Origin: Candidatus Sigynarchaeota archaeon
GTDB taxonomy: Archaea > Asgardarchaeota > Jordarchaeia > Jordarchaeales > Jordarchaeaceae
Length of the DNA: 9,720 nucleotides
Reading direction: 5' to 3'
Assembly (NCBI GenBank): GCA_030587505.1
Contig: JAUQYY010000020.1
Location: forward strand, 1 to 9,720
Shown here: positions 1 to 8,800 of the stretch, piece after piece
How positions within the stretch are numbered: the stretch's first letter is position 1
How the letters are laid out: each line of letters opens with the position of its first letter
Translations under genes and position numbers: made by a program
Notes under the pieces: model-generated
What the model saw: only the letters and a program-made list of their open reading frames with translations
Databases searched by the model: none
Told to the model about the DNA's origin: nothing

Positions 1-437
1 ATTCTACCTACATCACGGATTACCCACTCCCGTATCGTATACCACGCTGACACCGACCAATGAATAACCCTCTGACAACCTAGAAAAACACAGACACTTT
101 TACTATTTGATTTTCTTTTTTTGGATTTTTGAAGTGTGTTTTTGATTGTGCCAACAACTAACTAGTAAACACTCACACAAAAGGCAATCCCAGAAAAGTT
201 AAGAACAAAAAACAACAAGCACGGCTCAAAAAACCACTTACACGCAAGCCGGGCAACCCTCACAATCGGAAGGAGGTGAATTTACAGCTCGGGGACCAAG
301 TATCTGTGTGGCATTTAATGGTTCTGGCTATGTGTTATTTTTACCTTCAGGATTTCTAATGTTTATTTGAATGTGATTAATTTTTTGTTTCTGTGTTGTG
401 TTTCTCTGGGTTTATGGTTATTCTGTGTTAGTTCTTT
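1..437. other. Intergenic region with no convincing gene
   Basis: This stretch lies downstream of the last minus-strand gene. It is AT-rich, with a T-rich plus-strand tract around 98-146 and two A6 runs at 207-212 and 228-233 that read as T6 runs on the minus strand. A plus-strand frame is open from 162 to 359 and carries an SD-like GGAAGGAGG at 268-276, but no start codon sits at a usable distance and the translation is only Lys-rich A-tract sequence followed by a short tail. I see no tRNA, no long inverted repeat and no CRISPR-like repeat here. Confidence 0.6.
194..233 (-). terminator. Possible T-tract termination region
   Basis: Read on the minus strand, this holds two T6 runs (233-228 and 212-207) and a shorter T run near 194-197, about 205 bases past the stop of the HEAT gene. 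Archaeal intrinsic termination commonly uses such U-rich tracts without a strong hairpin, and no hairpin is visible. The distance from the stop is long, so this is only a candidate end for the operon transcript. Confidence 0.2.
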
Positions 438-1634
438 TTAGGAACGCTCGTTCTCCAAAGTTTCTCTTATTAGTTTGGGCGGTTTTGATTTTAGTTCTTT
501 CCATGTGAGTAGTTCGGTTTGCTTAGGGAGTCTGGGAAGGTAGAAAAGGAAGAAGTTGGGGTGTTTTGGGGGGTGGAGGCCCATTTCCACGCTTTTCTCT
601 ACTCCCGTGTATCTTTTGCAGTTTTCACAGTATACGCACATTACGTTTCGCATAATGGTGACCCGCCCTTCCTCGGAGTCTTCGTAGAGGTAAACCCTGT
701 TCGACAGCCTGTCCACGTATCTTACTTTGAGGTACTCTCCGCACATGCACAAAATTTGGTGGTAATGGTACTCAGCCAGTTTGCTAATTATCTCTTGGGG
801 TATGTTTAGTTTGCGAAGGACATTGCCTGGGGGACCCTCGATGAGGGGTTCGGGGTTTCCTGCTGTGGATTCAAGCTCCTCGTCGTATTCAGCGATATCT
901 TCCTTGATGGTTTCATACAGGATTGCTGAGAACCTGTACTCGGATGGCGGGCCTAGATCGTCTATTGAACTGTAGTGTTTCTTGATGGTTTTCAGGTCTA
1001 GCTCTGCGGTGCTGATACTCGGAAGTGAGTGTTGCGAAGGGGGAGAAGTGTCGAGTTCAAGGGTTCCCACCGCCGTTTCGGGGTCTATTTGTAGGATTGC
1101 TCTGCCAGCCGCCTCTCGCACCAGTCCGTGGTGGTTTTTTACAACCTCTAGGAGGGGAGGAATCGCTTTTCTATCGCCTATTTTTCCCAGTGCGTAGGCC
1201 GCATACTTCACGGTTTCGGTATGTTCACTCTTTAGAAGTTCTACGAGCTGCGGTACTGCGGGCTTTCCGATTCTTATTAGGGCGTCGGCAGCGGCTTTTT
1301 TCACGTATTGGTTAACCCTCGCTAAGTACTGGTCGAACTTTGTTCTATTTCCTCCGCGTCTCTCCCTTAGCAAGCTTACGAGGCTCGGAATCCCAACAGG
1401 GTCGCCCAGCAACCCCAGAACGTAACAGACGACAACAAGCTCGTAGAAATGAGCATTTGGGTTCCTTTTGAGAAACTCCACGACGCGAAGTGCCACATCC
1501 CTGTTGCTGTAGAAGCGTTTTCCCACATCAGATCGCCTATTCACGTCTACAACCTCCCGGCTCTTCGCCTTCCTGCCCATTCGTTTCATGTTCATTTGCT
1601 TCCGTAACTCCTCTTTTCCCTCTAACACCTTCAT
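438..1634 (-). CDS. HEAT-repeat (PBS-lyase-like) protein with C-terminal Cys cluster
   Basis: The protein has 398 aa from the ATG at 1634. Residues about 45-190 form four to five HEAT/PBS-lyase-like helix pairs; the clearest units are around 104-136 and 140-167, with the typical A-A-x-A-L-x-x-I-G pattern. HEAT solenoids are usually protein-protein scaffolds. Residues 190-280 are a polar, less ordered linker. Residues 290-339 hold His290, His292, Cys296, Cys298, Cys333, Cys336 and Cys339, a plausible zinc site; the tail is basic and Pro-rich. The start is uncertain. The ATG at 1634 has an in-frame TGA directly before it and no SD, whereas a GTG at 1544 (codon 31) has GGGAGG 8 nt upstream and overlaps the stop of a small ORF, giving 368 aa. 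Since the 30 residues in question are Lys/Arg-rich and precede the first repeat, losing them would not break the fold. It is the last gene of the cluster. The HEAT call is firm; the cellular role is unknown. Confidence 0.85.
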   Translation of the reverse strand: MKVLEGKEELRKQMNMKRMGRKAKSREVVDVNRRSDVGKRFYSNRDVALRVVEFLKRNPNAHFYELVVVCYVLGLLGDPVGIPSLVSLLRERRGGNRTKFDQYLARVNQYVKKAAADALIRIGKPAVPQLVELLKSEHTETVKYAAYALGKIGDRKAIPPLLEVVKNHHGLVREAAGRAILQIDPETAVGTLELDTSPPSQHSLPSISTAELDLKTIKKHYSSIDDLGPPSEYRFSAILYETIKEDIAEYDEELESTAGNPEPLIEGPPGNVLRKLNIPQEIISKLAEYHYHQILCMCGEYLKVRYVDRLSNRVYLYEDSEEGRVTIMRNVMCVYCENCKRYTGVEKSVEMGLHPPKHPNFFLFYLPRLPKQTELLTWKELKSKPPKLIRETLENERS

Positions 1635-1698
1635 TCAGAATCAGCTTACAAAGATAATCCAGCACCGCAATACGAGTCTGCTCATCGAACTGGTGCAA
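1537..1698 (-). CDS. Small TTG-started ORF overlapping the HEAT gene, 53 aa
   Basis: This frame starts at TTG 1698, with GGAGG (1711-1707) 8 nt upstream, and ends at TAG 1537. That spacing matches the 8-9 nt seen at other starts in the cluster. Residues 2-24 look like an amphipathic helix (DEQTRIAVLDYLCKLILNEG is its core); the rest is polar, Gly/Glu-rich and probably disordered, ending in GGCRRE. It runs in another frame across the first 30 codons of the longer HEAT reading and ends just where the SD-led GTG of that gene begins. It may be a real small protein, a coupling leader peptide, or chance. I recognise no family. The SD and the coupling geometry are seen in the sequence; the function is not. 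Confidence 0.45.
   Translation of the reverse strand: MHQFDEQTRIAVLDYLCKLILNEGVRGKRGVTEANEHETNGQEGEEPGGCRRE
1542..1558 (-). promoter_or_regulatory. SD plus GTG: alternative start of the HEAT gene
   Basis: On the minus strand GGGAGG (1558-1553) is followed after 8 nt by GTG (1544-1542), in frame with the HEAT protein. The GTG overlaps the TAG of the small upstream ORF in the string GTGAATAG, an arrangement typical of translational coupling. It is a better initiation site than the ATG at 1634, which has no SD. Confidence 0.5.
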
Positions 1699-1706
1699 TT
1701 TTTTCT

Positions 1707-1711
1707 CCTCC
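1707..1711 (-). promoter_or_regulatory. SD of the small TTG ORF
   Basis: GGAGG on the minus strand, inside AAGGGAGGAGAAAA, lies 8 nt before TTG 1698. The only nearby ATG upstream (1723) opens a 13-codon frame and has no SD of its own, so the TTG is the start this site best serves. Confidence 0.5.
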
Positions 1712-1759
1712 CTTGAAAATCATCTTTTCCGTCTACGGTTGACATACTAATATTACACC

Positions 1760-1773
1760 ATAATGACCATTAT
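1760..1773. repeat. 14-bp palindrome, possible operator
   Basis: ATAATGACCATTAT has perfect 6-bp arms around a 2-bp centre. It overlaps the tandem stop codons of the 542-aa gene and lies just downstream (minus strand) of the TATA-like box at 1777-1784, that is, between the box and the expected transcription start near 1750. Archaeal repressors often bind there. No second copy was seen in front of the other genes. Confidence 0.3.
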
Positions 1774-1775
1774 CA

Positions 1776-3404
1776 CTATATAAACGAAACCCGAAGATCC
1801 CAATCAATATAGCTTGTTTCATTCTGCTTAACCATCCAGCAGGTATTTTTGAAATCACCGTATGCTGCCCACGCACCTAGTAGTCCAGCTATCAATGCAA
1901 TCCTGTGCCAAGCGCCCATCGGTGGGAGTTCTGGTGTGGGCGTCCAGTTTATCTGAGCCTCTAACCACCACGGGTCAATGAACATACTGCTCTCCCAAAT
2001 GTGCCTAGCTGTGGGGATACCAATCAGTGCCAACGTGTTTATGGTGTTGTGAATGATTCTCTCTACATCCGCAACAGCATTTGTTAAGGAAGCTGAAATC
2101 TGTCCTGAGCCTAGTACTGGGCTTCCCGCTCCAATAATGGCGCCACTCTTAACCAATTCTTTTGCGGCCTTAATGGAGGAGGTCAGCATGAACCGCTTCT
2201 TGTTTATCGTGTGGAGGATGCGCCATTTCCGCCACCAAGAGAGTTCCCCTATTTTGTTGTTTATTACTGAGGCTTTTAATCTGTTGAGAATGTTTAGAAT
2301 CTCACTCTTCAAGTAGCCGAGTTTCTGCAGGTCTTTCATGTCGCCTCCGTTAAGCAAGATGGCAGCGATCAGTTCCATTTCTGAGTCATAAACGCAGGTT
2401 GAGAGGCAGTAAGCCGTGGGGTTCTGGTTCTCGTTCACTCCACCCATTATGTCTCTCGCGTTTATTCTCAGGCCGTACTTTTGCTTTCGGATTGTATACT
2501 GGTCCCGCATGATTGTGGTCTCTCCCTTTCCCGCTTCTAGGTGGTGTTGTTGGAGTCCGAGTACGAACAGGTTCGGGTCGTTTTCCATGATTCGCATTAG
2601 CTCGAGCGCCACACTCGTCTTGGCGATTACAGAATCATCGCTGTATAGGAATTTGTGTGTGAGAAAGTTCAGCGAGACTCGAGTGTTGTCAATAACGCTC
2701 TTATATTTTAGCGTGTTCAGCCTCTCTCGGATCTCATCGCTAAATAGCATGTTCTCACCGTACCAGTTTAGGCAGTATTTCTCACTCGGCCGAATTCTAG
2801 CACGCTCGTGAAGCCAAAGCGTAAAATCGTCGCAAAAATAGGTATGATGCTCATCACTCAGTTGACTCTGCCCCCTGAGAATTTCTGCCGTGCGGTCGGC
2901 AGCCCGGTTCCTAACCAAGAGGCAAATATAATCTAATAATTCTAGTCCTTTTAGTTCAGGTCCTCCCTCCCACATCACACTCGTAAATTCCTCAAAGTTT
3001 AATATTTCACTCTGTAAACTTTCACCCAACATAAATTTAACGAAGGAGTAATAACCTGAATACCTTCCTCTTGAACCACCGCTTGGTATTTCTATTTCTG
3101 TAAATCTTAAAAGGTCTTCAAAAATTTTCGGATTCTGCTTCTCGCGTGAAATCTGAGGGGTAAACATTCGTACACCAGGAATTTTTCCACCGAAAACTTC
3201 CCTAATATCAACTGGTTCGAGAGTGTAATGAAGCGCTACCCCTCCAACCTTAACTTTTTCCTCAGCTGTGAGTTGAGTGAATTTTTTAGCTACTTTATTT
3301 TGTGTAAATGTTTTCCCATTCTTATCTACAGGTAATCCTATCTTATCCAGTAATTCTAAATCTTTGCCATAAGTATGGAAGAATGCGCTACCTATTTTAA
3401 ACAC
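1776..3404 (-). CDS. Uncharacterised 542-aa protein, probable partner of the giant protein
   Basis: The reading frame runs from GTG 3404 to TAG 1776. I do not recognise a family: there is no Walker A motif, no obvious nuclease or protease motif, and no signal peptide. The sequence looks globular and mixed alpha/beta, rich in Trp, Tyr and Leu. A His/Cys/Asp-rich stretch lies near residues 185-200 (DEHHTYFCDDF), and a Gly/Ala/Ile-rich, possibly membrane-touching stretch (AWHRIALIAGLLGAWAAYG) lies close to the C-terminus. The GTG follows the giant gene's stop by 11 nt and has no SD; no other ATG, GTG or TTG occurs in this frame upstream before the in-frame stop at 3525. Translation therefore probably depends on re-initiation after the giant gene. 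Three in-frame stops in a row (TAG TGA TAA) close it. The first third is AT-rich like the end of the giant gene; the rest is more GC-rich. The close spacing implies co-expression with the giant protein, so a joint complex is the simplest reading. Confidence 0.85.
   Translation of the reverse strand: MFKIGSAFFHTYGKDLELLDKIGLPVDKNGKTFTQNKVAKKFTQLTAEEKVKVGGVALHYTLEPVDIREVFGGKIPGVRMFTPQISREKQNPKIFEDLLRFTEIEIPSGGSRGRYSGYYSFVKFMLGESLQSEILNFEEFTSVMWEGGPELKGLELLDYICLLVRNRAADRTAEILRGQSQLSDEHHTYFCDDFTLWLHERARIRPSEKYCLNWYGENMLFSDEIRERLNTLKYKSVIDNTRVSLNFLTHKFLYSDDSVIAKTSVALELMRIMENDPNLFVLGLQQHHLEAGKGETTIMRDQYTIRKQKYGLRINARDIMGGVNENQNPTAYCLSTCVYDSEMELIAAILLNGGDMKDLQKLGYLKSEILNILNRLKASVINNKIGELSWWRKWRILHTINKKRFMLTSSIKAAKELVKSGAIIGAGSPVLGSGQISASLTNAVADVERIIHNTINTLALIGIPTARHIWESSMFIDPWWLEAQINWTPTPELPPMGAWHRIALIAGLLGAWAAYGDFKNTCWMVKQNETSYIDWDLRVSFI
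1777..1784 (-). promoter_or_regulatory. Candidate TATA box for the small ORF/HEAT pair
   Basis: TTTATATA on the minus strand matches the archaeal TATA consensus and would place a start about 26 bases downstream, near 1750, leaving a leader of about 50 bases before TTG 1698. It overlaps the last codons of the 542-aa gene, so it may be coincidental AT-rich sequence. If real, the HEAT gene can be expressed separately from the giant gene. Confidence 0.35.
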
Positions 3405-5806
3405 ATTTTGACTGTTTACTGTTTCACTTCTATGGGGAGGTATTCCTGTCGGCTTGATGTGGCTCTCTGAACTCCTGTGAATGAAAGTAAGAGAATATAC
3501 AAATCTATGGAGGTAGGGATTTGCTCATCTAATTTCAGAGTTTTCCATAATTTACTCAATTCCTTAAACTCAGGGTGCCACTTGGTTGTATCATCCAAAT
3601 GCCTACGCATAGCAAACCACCCTAAGTACGCTGCATTAGTGAGGTGCCTCAAAGGTTTAAACTTCCGCAGTTCTGCTAGTACGCTAGGTCCTTCGAATAA
3701 TCTGAACAAGCCTAAAAATTCCAAAGGTTTGTCAACCAAGTATCCACATAATTCTTCGAAGAAATACTTGGGGGAGAGAGCATTTCTCTGGCTTATTCCC
3801 GGATATCTGCTGGAGTGCGTTGCCCACCTGCTGCATGCATGGGCTAAGATAGTTAGCATACCACTTATTTCGTTGAAATCCATAGGGGTATATTCAGATT
3901 CCGTATAAATGTGAGCATCATGGGTTGATTTTCCTAGCTTTCGAAGCGGTATATGCTTCCCATCTTTAAAGGTGAACACTGCATACTTGTCAATGCTGGA
4001 CCAAAATTTTTCCATAACCGTTGTAATCGGCGCGTCGGACTTGGTGCCCAGTACTCTTTTTATAAGTTCGGTTGGGTTGCTTTGATGACTCACCTCCGCA
4101 TCTTTCTTAAAAATGGGTACAAATACAACGGGAATTCCGCCCATCTGTTCAGTAGCAACAATATCACGCATACACAAAACACACTTCACGGATTTGCCAT
4201 CGATTTTAATTTCGTCGGGCTCTATAGAATCTGGAAGTAGTAATTTTCCATTTTCATCCGTAAATTCTTCAATTGGAACTTTAAATAGGGGCATACTACC
4301 TCTGACCAAAGGACTTGCGGTTGCGGGGTGGGTAGTTTGATCGTATGTTACTGGTTCCATCCCATAGCTAAATAAGACAGGTACTTCTCGAGCACTAGGG
4401 TAACCACTACTACAGGGATCAATCATAGCTACTCCGCTGCCTAAAATCATTTCCAAAGCCAGTCTATCACTTCCCACCATCTTTTGTTTATCTGCTTCAC
4501 CAGTTTTGATATGCCTTCCATGTTCTAGGAATGCTCTGAACGACCGCTTCACAAAAGTTTTTTCAATCACGTTTTTAACTTCATCAAAACTAACTGGTTT
4601 TGGACTTAACCCCCAGCCATCACACATGTACGAAATATATTTCATTGTTGTGAGACTTCTTTCAGGCTCTTTTAGCCTGCTGAGTGCAGTTATAAAAGAG
4701 GATTGTAATGCAGGATGTACTCCGGCTATAGCCATTAAACCACAAAAAGCTTCATCTAACATCAAGTTATGCCAATCCCTCTTATCAGGGGTTCTATTAG
4801 GATTAGGCCATATTCTGTACGGATCAGTTATTTCCGTACATTCCGGTAGCATATAGTTTATGTTTGACCTAAGTAAGCTCAGAACGATTTTGTCTCCAGA
4901 TCGCGTTCTTTGACCCCAAATCACAGCCTCTCCTGTAGGAGTGAACCTATAGTCGCCTCTCTCACTCCATACGTATTTGCCCGTTGTAAATTTCTGACAA
5001 TCTAATTTTGTACCTATTTCTTTCAAGTCTATTACTTTAACTGGTTGTGGGCGTACATTTTGTTGGGCATCCCTGTTTGGATTAACTCCCATATCCCAAA
5101 GCACAATTTTGGTAAGTTCACCGGTCTTATCATCTATGCAGCTAACGAAAGTATCGCCCAAGTAGTATCCCCACCCCAACCGAATTAACCTATCCTCGGT
5201 TACAATGGGATTACCCCGACTATCCACTTGCTTAAGCCACATTAACCTATCCCAACAGGTACCAGGATCATTATGAATGAGAAAAGTTTGATTAATATAG
5301 CCACCATCTCTATCACCGTAACGTACAAATGAAGTTTGAACGGTAATACCGAAACTCCAAAATCCAATAGGCTTTTCAAAATCATCAAGAATGAATATAA
5401 TTCCCGTTGTAGGGTCAACAAAGGCGCTAGCATGATCAAAAATATACACACAAAGAGAATCGCCAAATTCGGGACGAAGTTCGGCTAACGTTGCCAATCC
5501 TCTTTGATGTTGGCCAATGTAGTAATTTAGTGTAGAGCGAGTAAAAACATCACCAAAAGAGACAGGAAAGAAGCTTCTGCGTAAACAGTTCTCAATAATA
5601 GTAAAAATGTTAAAGAGGTATCTAGAAGATTCATAGCCATAATAATTACCCCAATTTGCTTGCATAAGATTAATGATTGGTCCCGCGGGAGCTATTCCAC
5701 CTGTTTCTCTCCAATCGGGATTCATATATTCAAATATGGTGACGGTGTTTGGGTCGCTCAAAATAGCGTTCCATAGTTTTTCTACATCAGTATACGCTCC
5801 TACAGC
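3000..5806. other. AT-rich block covering the giant protein's C-module and the next gene's start
   Basis: Base composition changes visibly. The 60-base line at 3001 has 18 G/C and the line at 5401 has 24, against 37 for the line at 6361 inside the same gene. The block begins near codon 1100 of the giant gene, crosses its stop, and ends about 130-150 codons into the 542-aa gene. It carries no inverted or direct repeats at its edges that I can see. It may mark exchange of a cassette, or different selection on the two halves of the giant protein. The edges are approximate. Confidence 0.6.
3411..3424 (-). repeat. Tandem heptamer across the giant gene's stop
   Basis: On the minus strand AAACAGT occurs twice in direct succession, and the TAA stop of the giant gene lies at the join (CAG TAA ACA). 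It sits exactly in the 11-nt gap to the next start. A short tandem repeat of this kind can slip, but neither gain nor loss of one unit would fuse the two frames. It may be chance. Confidence 0.35.
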
Positions 5807-8800
5807 AAACAATTTGCCTCCAGTACTTGGAGATGCACCGCCAGGTTTCTCTTCACCGAAAGACACCACCGAGCTTACAACATCTTTCCACCCCTCCGCT
5901 TCCGACTTCTCTACTCTTTCGAGCCCTATGGACTCCGTAACGCCTATTGTGTCTGTTACCTGCTGCACTGTGGCGGGGATAACTTCTTTTCTCTGTTCAA
6001 TCTCCCATGTTTGTGTTCCTAAGAACACTTTTCGGCCGTGTTGCTTCAATCTTCTGTTCAGTTCTTCTAGGGGTTCGAGCAAGAACTCCAGTCTTGAGAG
6101 GAAACGGGCTTCCTCAAGTAGCCTTCCTAGGATGTAGTCGGTGTTTTTCTGGAGCAGCCTCAGCCTCTCTTTCATGTTCTCCTCTGTCTCGTAAGCGTAT
6201 TCGAGGGCCACCTTGAGCACATCTTTGTCCAGACGGCGTGTGGCCAGCATGTAGTCGAGGAGGCTCGGGGAGACTGTTCTGCCGGTCTTTTCTCTAAAGA
6301 TTTCGAGGAATTTCTCCACGCTCCCCGCCCTCCTCGCGGCTTCCACCAAGATTTCTAGGACATCGATGTAGGAGACCGCCATGCCCCTCATCCCCAGGGG
6401 CTCCCTCCTAGGGTTGTAGAGGAGGATGAGGAGCTCGCTCCTCTCGAGCTCCCCGTAGGCCTCCTCTATCAGGGGCGCAATCGCCGCGTCGGCGTCTATT
6501 CCCAGTTTTTTCCATATTCTGCGGAGCTTCTCGAGAATCTCTTCGAATCCCTCTTTCCGGGTTATGGGTGGCTGCTCGCAGGCAGTGATGAGGTCGAGGA
6601 TCCAGTCGTCCAGCAGACCTTCCCCGCTCATGTGCTCCCCTATTTTCTGGCCGAGATAGGCGTACCCCCGCCTCCTAAGCTCCCTCGCGGGGTCCTCCTC
6701 GCCCTTTTCGGGTGCTGTGCTAAGGGCGTCGCCTTCCTCGCCTTGTGGTAGTTTGAGCCCTAACTGTTTAATAAGCTTCAGGGTTTTCTCAACTACTTCT
6801 CTGACCTTTTCCTCAGTCTTCTGGGTTTCTTCCGCCAGCTTTAGAATGGCCCCGAAAAGTCTCAGGGAGATCTCGCCACCCTTAAGCGACTCATAAAGAA
6901 GCTTTGGGCCTATGCCGGACTTCCTTCTGAGTTCCTCAACAAGCCCCTTCTCTCCCCCACACCTCCTCACTGCTTTTTTGAGCAGTTTTTGGACCCCCCG
7001 CCTTGAGACGGAGTAGGTAACGCCCCTAACCACGTTTGAGATGATGACGAAGAGATCTTCGAGGCTGGGTTCTTCCCGCTCCTGCTGCTCCAGCTGCTCA
7101 CTTTCGATTGATGAGTCATTTTTCCGTTTCTTCTCCTCGACGGGAGTTAGTTCTGTGTTGGAATCTATCCATGAGGTTTCGTCGGAATACCCCTCTTGGT
7201 TCTCTTTCTCGTCTTCCTCCGCCAAGGACTTCAGAGCTAAGTAGACTCCCTTTGGTAACTCACGTCGAATAAGAAGCATTTCACTCAGCTTCTTGTAATC
7301 AAGTTCAATTCCTCTTTTCCTCAACCTCCTCCAGTACTCCTCTTCACTCCCGGCCCTGAAAACTCCTTCACCAACTATTCTCAGAACGCTTCCAACTGAA
7401 ACTCTTCCGTCGCTGCCAAGCTCCACGGGAGCAGATTCCCAGCCCTTCTCCTCAGAGGCTCTCCCGCGAGCTTCAGCATCATACTCTACATCCCCACCAG
7501 TTTCCTTACCCTCCTTGAAAACTTCGGGTATTGCAGCCTCTTCGTACCCGGTAGCAGTCTCATCAGCTTCAGTGAAATTCGAAGCATCTGCGACTCCCTC
7601 GACAACATCGCCTGAATCCCGTCTCTGGGATGTACCCTCCTCAGTTTTCCCGGTTGAGGCTTCATCAAAACCATCGGTGATATTCTCCTCACTTCTCACA
7701 CCATCTTCGCAACCCACCGCTGCCACACGAGTCTTTTCGTCTCCGATACTGGTCTCACTGGCGTCTGGAGGCAAATACACGAGTTCAGTGAATTCACCCT
7801 TGAAGCGGTAATCGTTTATGTGGCCGCCGTCCCCCTTGCCTCCGAGCAGTACCCGCATCCACCACTGCCCAGCAGTCTCCTTGCCTCCACCTCCACACTC
7901 TTCGGAGGACTCAAGGCTGCATCTCGCACCCCTCCTAGCGCCCTCCAAGGGAGAGAACGTAGTGAGAAAGCTCTCCCTGTTCACTACACCTTCTCTCCCG
8001 GGACGAAACTGAAGCACATCCACCCTCATAACCATCACCACACTGCTCCTCCCAGGGCCACTCCGGAATTCATCATCCTTTCCTTCCCTCCCGTCCCTCT
8101 GGAGAATCAACCATCTTGTGCTCCTGACTGTTGGATATCCGTCGCTATCGGTCCAAAACTCCGTCGACTTCCCAAATGCTTTGAGATCTTTGAGGCGGGG
8201 GTCTCTTGTTATGCGTAATTCCCCCTTAATGTCAGCCCCCGGGGGAAACCACATGAGTGATGCGTCCACAGGTCGGCTAATCTCCCAGTTCTCAACAACA
8301 CTTGAGCGTTCAGCCCTTACATAGACCTCCTCAAACCACCCCTCATCGCCCCAGACCCAAGCTGAGAACTCAGCACCATCCGTCCTGCCTACGCCCGCAA
8401 CCTTGTCTCCTTCGCCAGTCTCTCCCCGAGCGAATATGAAAGTCCTCTCATGTGCAGCCCCCACCTTCTCATTCCGGGCGGAAGCGGTTTCGGCGTAGTA
8501 CTCGACCCAGCCCTCGTCGGGTGTGTCCCTCCGCTCCCACCTCCTTGTGAATGTGAACTCACGGTTCGGGAGGCCCACTCTTCCAAAATCATCCCCGCCA
8601 GAGTAATCCCACCATTGCGACTCCACACCACCCCCACCGCCGTTCCCCTCCTCAATCATATCCTCTTGCTTCTCCTCCCACGGGTCTTCCATCACATCAT
8701 CACCCATATCTATTCCCTCGCAAAGCGCCTCCAGCTCCTCATCATACCAATCCTCCCGCTCCCTCCCTCCTGCGCTCTCGTATTCCTCCCCATCACCCAT

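Noticed and set aside
162..359. Plus-strand open frame with Lys-rich translation
   Set aside because: There is no start codon at its beginning, the Lys content comes from A-runs, and the only GTG lies inside the SD-like string.
5242..5466. Minus-strand 74-codon hydrophobic frame inside the giant gene
   Set aside because: It is an out-of-frame shadow in the AT-rich part; there is no SD before its ATG and the enclosing frame is continuous.
7515..8218. Overlapping plus-strand frames opposite the linker and beta-rich part of the giant gene
   Set aside because: They lie wholly inside the giant gene, lack SD sites, and are Ser/Pro-rich as expected from antisense of Gly/Glu/Arg-rich coding sequence.
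8236..8245. Palindrome CCCCCGGGGG
   Set aside because: It falls in codons for Pro-Pro-Gly in the giant gene and has no partner site or promoter context.
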